12,761 nucleotides of DNA from Zygnema cylindricum (Eukaryota > Streptophyta > Zygnematophyceae > Zygnematales > Zygnemataceae), in NCBI GenBank assembly GCA_037447655.1, contig JBBHKE010001430.1:64001-76761 (forward strand), given 5' to 3'. A model generated the notes under the pieces. The model was not told where the DNA came from. It saw only the letters and a list, made by a program, of their open reading frames with translations, and did not search any database. Made by a program: the position numbers and the translations under genes. This document shows positions 1 through 7,240 of the stretch, in pieces; the first letter of the stretch is position 1; each line of letters opens with the position of its first letter.

Positions 1-696
1 GCACCCTAGATTGTCACTTAAAAAAGTGACATACGTGGACGTGTACAAAGAATTGTGACAGATGAAGTGGTACATAAAATTAGATTAAACTTCTACTCGG
101 TTTCAATTTGAGGTGTCTCTCCGCACGCTGTACAATTTTTGTGGTTTCGTAATGTTTTTACGCCACATTGTCGACGTGTCAAAACCCCAAAATACCTTTC
201 GTTGTCGCATAGATTTTACGGTTTTTTTTTATCTTCCCACTTGCCAACAAGTGGCCAATATTTTTCATACACCGTATGTGTGAAAGCACATGTTTTTGAG
301 AGACGGCCCCTGTACAAAAATCAGCGCACGCAAAACATTACGCAAACATTACGCAAAGGCTAGAAACGTGGTGTGTGTTTTTTTTGGTACTCCGCGCACA
401 AAAATGGTAAAAAACTTTACACACGTGCGACAGTGTTTGTCTATTCGCTCACCTTATTGGACTTTATTTCAAATCACCTCGCGAGGTGATTTGATGTAAA
501 GTTTGAAGATGTGTTGAAAGGACGCGAAAGTGGGTCAATATGCACTAAACGACAAATTATATCGCGCTAGACGATAGGGTAACTCAACTTTTACATTGGT
601 AATTTCTATTTTTTTGTAGTGATGCGGATTTACTCGTTTTTTTCTAAGGATACTTTAGCATGTAACCGAAACTTAATCTTGTTACTTTGTTTTTAA
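1..696. repeat. Tandem repeat unit 1 (left end cut by window)
   Basis: This is the first of three homologous non-coding units. It shares with unit 3 (8852 to about 9805) the block around CGCCACATTGTCGACGTG (163-180 here, 9053-9070 there), a T-rich stretch, the palindrome at 461-502, and the tract after it containing GGACGCGAAA and CGACAAA. It ends in a block shared with unit 2 (TGTAACCGAAACTT). A hairpin lies at 13-30 (GTCACTT / AAGTGAC, 4-base loop); its counterpart in unit 3 is at 8905-8928. Compared with units 2 and 3, about 100 bp following position 180 appear deleted. Short open frames here (139-363, 290-499) do not resemble proteins and are not conserved between units. The nature of the repeat (satellite or non-autonomous transposon) is not known to me. 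Confidence 0.75.
461..502. repeat. Conserved palindrome, unit 1 copy
   Basis: The centre is a perfect inverted repeat: AAATCACCTCG at 471-481 followed by its reverse complement at 482-492. The perfect core extends to 26 bp (469-494), and pairing resumes outside a two-base mismatch to reach 42 bp (461-502). It could extrude as a cruciform or fold as a hairpin in RNA. The same palindrome recurs at 2416-2459 and 9478-9521. Confidence 0.9.
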
Positions 697-1135
697 GCGA
701 AGATTCTCCGTTCCACTTTCAAAACATTTGTATGTAAATAAATGAAATCGTAACTTTAGATTGTGACTGATGTAGACGTGGGTGTAATTTGCGACAATTG
801 TTGCCGCGTACAAAACTCGCAACAATTGATGACTTTAACAAAATATAGACCGTTGTATACGTCTAGCTACTTGTGACATTGTAGATGTTTAGGGTTTGTG
901 CCATTTTGACGTCACGCGTACTTATGATTCCGTCGACGTCACAAATTCCAAAACATTCCGCCATGGTTTCCCGATTTTATTTTTTCATTCGTTCTCACTC
1001 TACTTACCACCAAACAAGCTAAAAGACAGCCAAAAGAAATATTTTTTATAAATCCTTCATTCGATACCTTTCTTGCCTTTTTTCATTGCAAGAATTGTGA
1101 GATAGGTGCATTAGTGGGAGAGGGAGAGAGAGAGA
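697..1135. repeat. Tandem repeat unit 2, left part
   Basis: The unit starts at GCGAAGATTCTCC (697-709), which recurs at 8854-8866 at the start of unit 3. Further shared blocks with unit 3 are the TAGATGTTTAGGGTTTGTG region (883-901; compare 9083-9100), a GACGTCACGCGT-like tract, CCGCCATGGTTTCCCGAT (958-975; compare 9166-9183), and ATTGTGAGATAGG (1094-1106; compare 9303-9315). The unit is interrupted after the GA-rich tract at 1116-1135 by the solo LTR and resumes at 2189. No gene is seen here. Confidence 0.75.
1131..1135. repeat. Target-site duplication AGAGA, left
   Basis: These five bases lie immediately before the TG of the solo LTR and are repeated exactly at 2184-2188 after its terminal CA. 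The site lies in a GA-rich run, so a match of this kind is somewhat easier by chance. The TG...CA termini and the LTR homology support it independently. Confidence 0.75.
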
Positions 1136-1355
1136 TGTAGAAACTAATGGTTTTATTAGTATTTTCTAGGTCTAAAAAGAAATATAGAAGTCGAGGCAGT
1201 CTATCTCTAACTTCTCTCTCCAACTCTCAAACTTGTCGCAGTCACTGAGAAATTGGAGAGGAAGCTAGAGCCATGGCTACCTTGGCTATCCTGAGGTTTA
1301 CGGGAATTTTATATTAGGGTTTATTTATTTAAGTAAAAGTCATGTGCCGGCGGCA

Positions 1356-1424
1356 GGATTTGATCCTTGTACCTACCGGCCGGCAGGCAGGAAATAGCCG
1401 GTAGCCTTAGCCGTTTAGTCTAGC
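1356..1424 (-). other. Antisense tRNA-like A/B-box module in solo LTR
   Basis: On the minus strand, TAGACTAAACGG (near 1424-1411) resembles a Pol III A box and GGATCAAATCC (1366-1356) resembles a B box (consensus GGTTCGANTCC). Order and spacing are tRNA-like. The module occupies the same LTR position as the modules at 2887-2947 and 8117-8177, although the sequence between the boxes differs. A complete cloverleaf is not evident, so I do not call a tRNA gene. Confidence 0.45.
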
Positions 1425-1986
1425 GGTAGTGTTACGTATCATATAGTTTGATATTTATTTAAATATGTATACGTGCGATAAACCATTTAACTGAAATGAA
1501 TTACGGGATACATAGATCCAGTAATATATAATGTACGACTTACGGTACGGACAAAAATCAGTACCGCGCATTTGTTTCGTAAATGAAACAAATACCGCGC
1601 ATGTATTTATTACGGCTACGATTAAAGCCGAATTTAATCGGACGGCCGGGATTAGCGCCGAGATCGCGGAGGAAGATTTCGGCGGTTTGTGGCCATCGCC
1701 ACATCGGATGACGCGTGGCGAAATTCCGTTGGATTGTGGAATCTCCGGAGATTATGGCACCGAATCCGGATTTGACATGTGTCGACATTTTGCCATGTCG
1801 TACAATGTCCGTACATAAAGTACACCGGCAGCTGTACTTTTGCGTACGGAACTCAATTCTGATTGGTTCCGTACATCAGTAGATAGAGTCTGTGAGAGAG
1901 ATAGGACTTAGAAAAATTAGAAGATAGGACCCCCTCTCCCAGAGAGCTTCTGTACAAAAGGTCAACTTTGACCCTCCATAACTTAC

Positions 1987-2038
1987 TGCTCAGGGGAGCA
2001 AATTCAGAGATTCTTTTTGCTACCGACTCAGGGGAGTC
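1987..2038 (+). other. Paired short hairpins near the LTR 3' end (solo copy)
   Basis: Two small inverted repeats lie 24 bases apart: TGCTC-AGGG-GAGCA (1987-2000) and GACTC-AGGG-GAGTC (2025-2038). The same pair occurs in both copia LTRs (3422-3473 and 8650-8700). In a transcript starting in the LTR, this region would lie in the 5' leader, so an RNA structure is possible but unproven. Confidence 0.5.
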
Positions 2039-2183
2039 TTGCGTTTACAGGGGTGGAGGTGGTCAGGGTTTTTGTCTGCCAGGGTGGCAGTTATTTTTGC
2101 TGGAACACAAAGGGGTCAGGATTATCCTAGAGGCTTCTTGGAAGCTGTCTACTCTGAGGACTTATGGAGGTCTCATAGTTTCA

Positions 2184-2188
2184 AGAGA
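2184..2188. repeat. Target-site duplication AGAGA, right
   Basis: These bases follow the terminal CA of the solo LTR and match 1131-1135 exactly. Removing 1136-2188 restores continuity of repeat unit 2. Confidence 0.75.
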
Positions 2189-2415
2189 GATGCGCTTTCA
2201 CGGACTTCGCTTTTGCAAAATGGCGTCCGTTGGACGAAACCCCCTCCACAGCCCCTGTACAGGAAAAAACGCACGGAAAAAAGTCAAAGCGCACGGGAAA
2301 AAGTCACATACAAGCTGGAAACGTGCGGTGGGTTTTTTTTAGGTACTTCGGGCTCAAAATTTTTAAAAAACTTCCGGCACATGCGACAACATCTGCACAT
2401 TCGTTTACTTCATGG

Positions 2416-2459
2416 AACTTTATTTGAAATCACCTCGCAAGGTGATTTTATATAAAGTT
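2416..2459. repeat. Conserved palindrome, unit 2 copy
   Basis: This is the same palindrome as at 461-502 and 9478-9521. The left arm AAATCACCTCG (2427-2437) is followed by an inverse arm with one mismatch at 2439 (A instead of G). The outer arms AACTTTAT / ATAAAGTT pair on either side of a short mismatch. Confidence 0.88.
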
Positions 2460-2727
2460 TGAAGATGAGATAGAAGGACGCGAAATTGGGTCGAAATGCG
2501 CGAGACGACAAACTACTTCGCGATAGACGACAAATCACACTACATTTAAAGTTGTAAAGTAACCCAACTTCTAGAGTGTCAATTTCATTTGCTGGTACGG
2601 CTGCGGATTTTCTCGTTTTTTTCTAAGTTATGGAGGAAAACAATAGAAAATATCTGTAGTTTTAGCAAATGCGAAAGTACCCTAAGGGCACTTTCCCATG
2701 TAACCGAAACTTTAATCTTGTAACTTT

Positions 2728-2732
2728 GTTTC
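2728..2732. repeat. Target-site duplication GTTTC, left
   Basis: These five bases lie directly before the 5' LTR and are repeated exactly at 8847-8851. The 5-bp length is normal for Ty1/copia integration. Confidence 0.92.
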
Positions 2733-2886
2733 TGTGGAAAAGAGGTAATTAATAGTTCACTTCCCTATTTTAGTTTTTCTTTAAAGAAAGAGAGTGAGGA
2801 TCAAAGGCGCGCCACGGTTGCCGCCATATTTAGAAAGTGGTAGATTTTGAAGTAGAGGGTATTTTACTAAAATAATGCCTAAGTCT

Positions 2887-2947
2887 AGATTTGAACCTGC
2901 GACCCCTAGATTGTCTATAGCATAACGCCTTAACCATTAAGGCGCTA
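2887..2947 (-). other. Antisense tRNA-like A/B-box module in 5' LTR
   Basis: On the minus strand, TAGCGCCTTAATGG (2947-2934) matches a Pol III A box and is followed by a D-loop-like GGTTAAGGCG. GGTTCAAATCT (2897-2887) matches a B box. The gap between the boxes (36 bases) is within the tRNA range. The sequence between and after the boxes does not form convincing anticodon and T stems, so this is a tRNA-derived relic or SINE-like Pol III promoter rather than a functional tRNA gene. Confidence 0.55.
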
Positions 2948-3421
2948 CGAAACGATACACGTTACGGGTTTCGTAAATATATAAACATTAACGCAACAGC
3001 TAATTAACAGCACACTAACCAAAAGGAGCAATTCATACATGTACGCAAATCTGAACCGTGTAAAATATGTTTTGATCATACGGCCGGCATTAAAGCCGCC
3101 ACACGAAGTAAGATATTGGCGGCATACGGAGATAGCGTCACGCGGTACCACGTGGCGCCACATTATTTGATACCAGAGAAGACGAGGGAGGAATCATGGC
3201 TTCCGATTTGACATGTGTCACCTTGTAGACCTTGTCGTACAATGGTCGTACAATAAGTAGATCGCCCATTGTACCTTCTTGTACTACATAGTGTTCCTAC
3301 TGGATTAGGGTTTAGTAGTAGTTAGTCGTGAGTAGGGAGACCAAGACTTAGTAATATTTAGGTACCTCTCTCTAAGAGAGCTTTTAACTATAATGGTCAT
3401 CTTTGACCGGCCATAACTTAC

Positions 3422-3473
3422 TGCTCAGGGGAGCAATTTCAGTGATTCTTTTTGCGTTTGACTCAAGGGAGTC
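3422..3473 (+). other. Paired short hairpins near the 3' end of the 5' LTR
   Basis: TGCTC-AGGG-GAGCA (3422-3435) and GACTC-AAGG-GAGTC (3460-3473) each form a perfect 5-bp stem. Both stems are kept in the solo LTR. The first is kept in the 3' LTR, while the second has lost one outer pair there. Confidence 0.5.
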
Positions 3474-3618
3474 TTCTCCTCACAGGGTTGAGGGTAGTCA
3501 GAATATTTGAGTGCCTGGATGGCACTTATTCAGTTGGAAAGTAGAAGGGGCAAATATTATCCTAGAGGTTTTACATAGGCTGTTCATTCTGTGGGTCAAT
3601 GGAGACCACAGAATTTCA

Positions 3619-3633
3619 GGTTATGGGCCCACC
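3619..3633 (+). promoter_or_regulatory. Primer-binding site, half-tRNA type (initiator tRNA-Met anticodon arm)
   Basis: GGTTATGGGCCCACC follows the terminal CA of the 5' LTR directly. It is the reverse complement of GGTGGGCCCATAACC, which I recognise as the anticodon arm of plant initiator tRNA-Met (CAT anticodon). Most plant copia elements instead use a site complementary to the tRNA 3' end (TGGTATCAGAGC type), which is not present here. Priming by an internal fragment of initiator tRNA-Met is established for Drosophila copia. The ATG at 3623-3625 within the site is in frame with gag. Confidence 0.85.
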
Positions 3634-4675
3634 CTCTAGGGTGCCCATATTTGATGGATCAGACTTTTAGTATTGGGAAATGATGATGGAGGGAGAACTA
3701 TTTGAGAAGCATCTATGGGGCATAGTGTCTGGACAAATTCGATGCCCACCTCCACCTAGGTTTGGAGGGACACGTTTTTCTGGCACCTCTGCCTCTACAG
3801 TTGGTAAGACAGCTGCCACCATCACCGAGGATGAAGATGAGGAAGGAGAGGAGATTTTCATGGAAGGAGAAAAGGGAGGAGTTGCAACTCAAGTGACACC
3901 ATTGCCGAAGGCAATACCGGCAGTAGCACCACCAAAAATGGCGACAAAGGTTCAGACCGAAAGATCAGAGTATGAAAAGTGGAACTACAAAGACAAGGTT
4001 GCTAAGCTCTTAATTCTTAAAATTGTAGCAAAGGGCATTGCCATTCCCCTTATGCATGTCAAATCTTCATCTCAGATTTGGATATCATTAGTTAACAAAT
4101 ATAAGAGTGGATCATTGCAGCAGCAACAGTTGCCCGAAAATAAGATTGCAGCTTATACTTATAAAGGAGGAAGTATGAATAATTATTGCAATGATTTAGG
4201 AGCATTATTTTGAGAGTTAGAGAGTGCAGGTAACTCATGGTCTGAGAGACAAAGAGTGAACACATTAATGATGAAACTACTTGAAGAGTATGAGAATATC
4301 AATAACCGATTGCACGACATGGGAGATAGCAATTGGAATTGGGATGACACAATGGGAATGATTTTAGTGAAAGAAATCACCATAGAACAAGAGAGGGAGT
4401 CCAAGTGTTCAAGCATTGTCTGCAGGAGCTGATTAGCGGAAGCGTGATGAGGAGAAAGGGAAAGATCCCTATCGAAACTTTGGTGGAAGAGGACAAAGAG
4501 GTGGCAAATTTGATAGACAGGGGAGAGGAACTTCTCGAGGAGGATTATGTCACTTTTGCAAGAAACCGAGACACTATATGGCAGATTGTGTCAAAATTGC
4601 AGATCTTCGACTGCAAGATGGTCAAGGAACCTCAAGGGATGGAGGAAAGGAAAAGGCTTTCCTGACTTAAGTTCA
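3623..4675 (+). pseudogene. Copia gag (UBN2-type Gag and CCHC zinc knuckle), broken
   Basis: Gag forms the virus-like particle that packages element RNA. The likely start is the ATG at 3623, inside the primer-binding site; it is the only in-frame ATG ahead of the family's N-terminal signature (IFDG..F..WE, about 3647-3679), and no stop lies between it and the signature until TAG at 3668-3670. An LWGIV motif follows. Then comes a proline-rich and strongly acidic stretch (about 3742-3890), then a second conserved Gag part with SSSQIW and NKYKSG (about 4065-4112). A TGA lies at 4211-4213 and the frame changes between about 4400 and 4440. A complete zinc knuckle C-X2-C-X4-H-X4-C lies at 4548-4589, preceded by an RG/GG-rich stretch. 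Non-functional as it stands. Confidence 0.88.
4548..4589 (+). other. CCHC zinc knuckle of Gag nucleocapsid
   Basis: The reading is CHFCKKPRHYMADC, which keeps the spacing C-X2-C-X4-H-X4-C of the retroelement nucleocapsid zinc knuckle that binds element RNA. The usual glycine before the histidine is replaced by arginine (AGA at 4569-4571, consistent with a GGA to AGA change). Confidence 0.9.
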
Positions 4676-4685
4676 TGATGAGGAA

Positions 4686-5024
4686 GTGGAAGGAAAAACT
4701 GAACCAGAAGAGGAGCTTGAGGAGCTTCTTCTTATTCCGAAAAACACTGAAAAGCATGTCGACATTCCACGGAGACAAAAGTGTGCTTTTAGAGGTAAGA
4801 GGGATCCACCCGAGGATGGGTGGATCATAGACTCATGGGCTTCAATGCATATGTGCAAAGATAAGCGGTGGTTCACTAAACTGAGAAAGATCCCAAGAGT
4901 TGAGATAGAGTACGGAGATGGTAGAGTAAAAACCACCTGTCTTCTTAGAACTGTTGACTTGAAGGTTGTAGTTGATGGAAATATCTCAATTGTAACACTC
5001 TTAGACTTTCTTTACATTCCATAG
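4686..5024 (+). pseudogene. Copia protease region, active site altered
   Basis: The protease is an aspartic protease that cleaves the Gag-Pol polyprotein. The signature WIIDS.AS.HMC is present at about 4821-4856, but the catalytic motif reads D-S-W-A instead of D-S-G-A: TGG at 4836-4838 replaces the invariant glycine, a single-base change from GGG. The conserved G-D-G (about 4915-4923) and the LLDFLYIP segment (about 5000-5022) follow. The frame ends at TAG 5023-5025, where the family normally continues into S/LSKNLVS; that continuation is visible directly after the stop. Activity would be lost independently of the stops. Confidence 0.82.
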
Positions 5025-5025
5025 C

Positions 5026-5949
5026 TTAGCAAGAACTTAGTCTCAACAGCTGTCCTGGATGAAAAGGAGTTTGTAACAGGAACTAGTAAAGGAATCTTCA
5101 CAGCAAGCTTTGATAATGAGGTTTAATTCATAGCTGAGAAAGGCAGTCAAGGAATTCAGAATTGTTCTTTGCAATGAAAAGAGTGTTCTCTATTCAAGTG
5201 CAAGTAAGATGATGCTTTGGCATAAAAGGTTGGGGCATGTGCATCTAGATAGATTAAAAGGGAAGATTCATAGACTTCCATTTCCAAAGGCAACCACATT
5301 TAGGAGAGAGAAAGTGTTGGATCTAATTCACACCGATATTTGGGGACCTGCTAAATATGCTTCACATGGGGGGAAGAGGTAGATGTTAACTATCACAGAT
5401 GATTGGTTTAGATACACCAAGGTATACTTTCTCAGACATAAGTCAGAGGTATTGAGATGTTTGAAAGAGTTTAAAGTATGGAGTGAAAAACTACACGAAA
5501 CCTCAATAAAAGAGATAAGAAGTGATAATGGGAAAGAATACACCTCAAGGGAATTTGAAGAATATCTTAAAGAAGAAGGAATTCATCATGAGAAAATTGT
5601 TCCCTATAATCCGGAACAAAATGGAGTAGCAGAAAGAGTTAATAGAACTTTAGGAGATATGTCCAAAAGTATGTTAACTGATAAGAGGATAGATTTGCAG
5701 GTATGGGCAGAGTCTAAGAACTATGCTAATTTCATCAAAAATAGAGTCCTAACTTCAGCAAATAAGGAGGAAACTCCGTATGAGAGGTGGATAGAAAGAA
5801 AGCCTATTTTGTGTAGTTTGAGAGTGTTCGGAAGTCAAGTCTACTATTTGGATTCTAATAAGACTAAATGGAAGTTAGAGGGGAGAGGGAAGCCAGGATA
5901 TCTTGAAGGATATGATGAGAGCACAAAAGATACCGAGTGTATGACTTGA
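5026..5949 (+). pseudogene. Copia integrase region, DDE kept, zinc domain damaged
   Basis: Integrase inserts the cDNA into the host genome. The N-terminal zinc domain keeps its two histidines (WHKRLGH, 5218-5238), but the following Cys-X2-Cys pair is absent: the sequence passes from DRLK straight to GKIHRLPFPK, which points to an in-frame deletion of a few dozen residues. The catalytic triad is intact: Asp at 5335-5337 (HTDIWGP), Asp at 5524-5526 (SDNGKE), Glu at 5632-5634 (NGVAER). A TAG at 5380-5382 splits the domain. Close to the end a frameshift occurs at about 5925-5937, after which the C-terminal motif YRVYDLKKRD continues in another frame. Several stops also lie in 5026-5200. Confidence 0.88.
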
Positions 5950-6346
5950 AAAAGAGAGATATAATATTGGTAAAACACATAGTGGTGATGAATGAAGAGA
6001 AGTCCATTGATCCATTAAATATAATAAGGAAGTCAAAATCAGATTTGAAACAGATCAGTTTTCTGACTTTGACTTTGAAAATGAAGAGAAGGAAGAGGGA
6101 GAAAAAGAAAAATCTGCAGTTCTACCAAAGGAGAAGGAGGAAAGGACAACATCCGAGGCAACGCCACAATACGAAGTGGAAACCGATGAGGAACTTGATG
6201 AGACACCAGAATTGGAAGATAGGGGAGCTGAAAATCTCCCTAAACAAAACCCAAGGATGCCTTCTATACTGGCATCCGATTTTGAAGGGGGAAGAAGAAG
6301 TAGTAAATGACTTCAAGAAAGACAGGTAAATAACCAACACACAAAT
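5930..6346 (+). pseudogene. Copia integrase C-terminus and linker to reverse transcriptase, broken
   Basis: After the frameshift, the YRVYDLKKRDII segment (about 5932-5967) is the usual tail of the copia integrase C-terminal domain. The following stretch to about 6300 is a low-complexity linker rich in Glu and Lys in one frame (for example DFENEEKEEGEKEK), typical of the weakly conserved region between integrase and reverse transcriptase. A TGA at about 6308-6310 breaks it. No separate gene is called. Confidence 0.7.
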
Positions 6347-7240
6347 ATGTCTCACCCTGATGAACCTCAAACATACTTAGAGGCCATAAACACTCCAAAA
6401 AGTAGCCGGTGGATCACAGCTATAAATGAAGAAATGGCCTCTATCATTGAAGCCAATACATGGGAGCTGGTAGATTGTCCACCGGACCGAAAACCGATTG
6501 GATGTAAGTGGGTTTTTAAACTTAAATTAAACCCACATAATACCATTGAGAGGTACAAAGCTAGGTTAGTTGCAAAAGGTTGTACTCAAAAAGAGGGGAT
6601 ACACTACAAAGAAACCTTTGCACCTGTAGTCAGATTTCCTTCTGTTACAATCCTTTTAAGTATAGCCGCAGCGGAGGATATGGAAATCCACTAGATGGAT
6701 ATTAAAACAACCTTTTTGCACGGAGAGTTGGAAGAAGAAATTTACATGAGGCAACTTGAAGGATTTGTGGAAAGTGGGGAAGAAAACAAAGTTTGCAAAC
6801 TGATAAAGTCACTCTATGGGCTTAAGCAAGCCCCGCGACTGTGGAATATAAAGATAGACGAATTTCTGACCGGTTTGGGGTATATCAGAATTAGTTCAGA
6901 TCACTCTATATTTTTATTTGAGGATGAGAATAGAGTGATATTTATTGCTATTTATATGGATGATTTGTTGGTCTTAAAGAAAACCTTAGATAAAATTAAC
7001 TAACTTAAACGGGATCTTAGAAGCAGTTTTGATATGAAAGATCTCGGCGAAGCAAAGTACATTTTGGGAATTCAAATGGAGAGAGATAGAGGGTATAGAA
7101 TTATAAGACTCACTCAAAAAGAAGCAATCGGTAATATGATAGAAAAATTTCAGATGGAAAAAGCAAACGGATGAACTACTCCTATGGATTTCAAGAAAGT
7201 GTATGAGGGGAGTGAAGAAAGAGGAATATTGATAATTTAA
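6347..7240 (+). pseudogene. Copia reverse transcriptase, interrupted
   Basis: This is the RNA-directed DNA polymerase domain. It opens with SRWITAINEEMASI and NTWELVDCPPDRKPIGCKWVFKLK (about 6400-6525) and ARLVAKG (about 6561-6581). The first catalytic aspartate lies in MDIKTTFLHG (6695-6724), immediately after a TAG at 6692-6694 where a glutamine (CAG) is usual. LYGLKQAPR.W (about 6812-6844) and the YMDD box (6953-6964) are intact. A TAA at 7001-7003 is followed by DMKDLGEAKYILGI in the same frame, then TGA 7172-7174 and TAA 7238-7240. The catalytic residues are all recognisable, so the stops came after a functional past. Confidence 0.93.

Larger units (their letters stand above)
1136..2183 (+). 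mobile_element. Solo LTR, diverged relative of the copia LTR
   Basis: The sequence starts TGTAGAAAC and ends TAGTTTCA, giving TG...CA termini, and is flanked by AGAGA on both sides. Its 3' third aligns well with the 3' part of both copia LTRs: the CCATAACTTACTGCTCAGGG block, a TTCTTTTTGC block, an ATTATCCTAGAGG block, and the terminal TTTCA. Its middle aligns more loosely (GATTTGACATGTGTC, TCGTACAATG, CGGACGGCC). At 1,048 bp it is longer than the 884-886 bp LTRs, mainly in the 5' part. No internal region or second LTR is present, so it probably arose by LTR-LTR recombination. Divergence from the copia LTRs is high, so it is an older copy or a different subfamily. Confidence 0.82.
2189..2732. 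repeat. Tandem repeat unit 2, right part
   Basis: This part aligns with 291-696 of unit 1: CCCCTGTACA (307-316 here 2251-2260), GAAACGTG, GGTACT, the palindrome, GGACGCGAAA, CTCGTTTTTTTCTAAG, and TGTAACCGAAACTT. It also aligns with the second half of unit 3 (GGTACGGCTGC, AAGTTAT.GAGGAAAACAA). It ends in CTTTGTTTC, where the copia element inserted; its continuation TAGCGAAGATTCTCC is found after the element at 8852. Open frames here (1968-2342, 2039-2455) run across the LTR/repeat junction and are not convincing genes. Confidence 0.75.
2733..3618 (+). repeat. 5' LTR of copia element (886 bp)
   Basis: The LTR starts TGTGGAAAAGAGG and ends GAATTTCA. It aligns along its whole length with 7963-8846, with scattered substitutions and a small indel near 2999. 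Candidate elements are a TATA-like TATATAAAC at 2978-2986, a G-box palindrome CCACGTGG at 3148-3155, and the region matching the 3' LTR TATATAG, here mutated to ACATAG (3285-3290). The start differs from the 3' LTR (TGTGGAAAA against TGTTAAATA), showing post-insertion change. Confidence 0.95.

Noticed and set aside
139-499. Two open frames in repeat unit 1.
   Set aside because: They are not conserved as frames in units 2 or 3, have no recognisable motif, and overlap the palindrome.
1037-1295. TATA-like TTTTATAAAT and CT-rich sequence before GCCATGG, read as an ordinary plant gene promoter and 5' UTR.
   Set aside because: The TATA-like part belongs to the tandem repeat (compare 9250-9270), and the CT-rich part lies inside the solo LTR defined by its target duplication.
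2887-2947. A functional tRNA gene on the minus strand.
   Set aside because: The A and B boxes match, but acceptor, anticodon and T stems do not pair, so only a tRNA-like module is called.
4673-4936. Minus-strand serine-rich open frame opposite the protease region, and similar ones at 3667-3861 and 6122-6370.
   Set aside because: These are antisense shadows of Glu/Lys-rich copia coding sequence.
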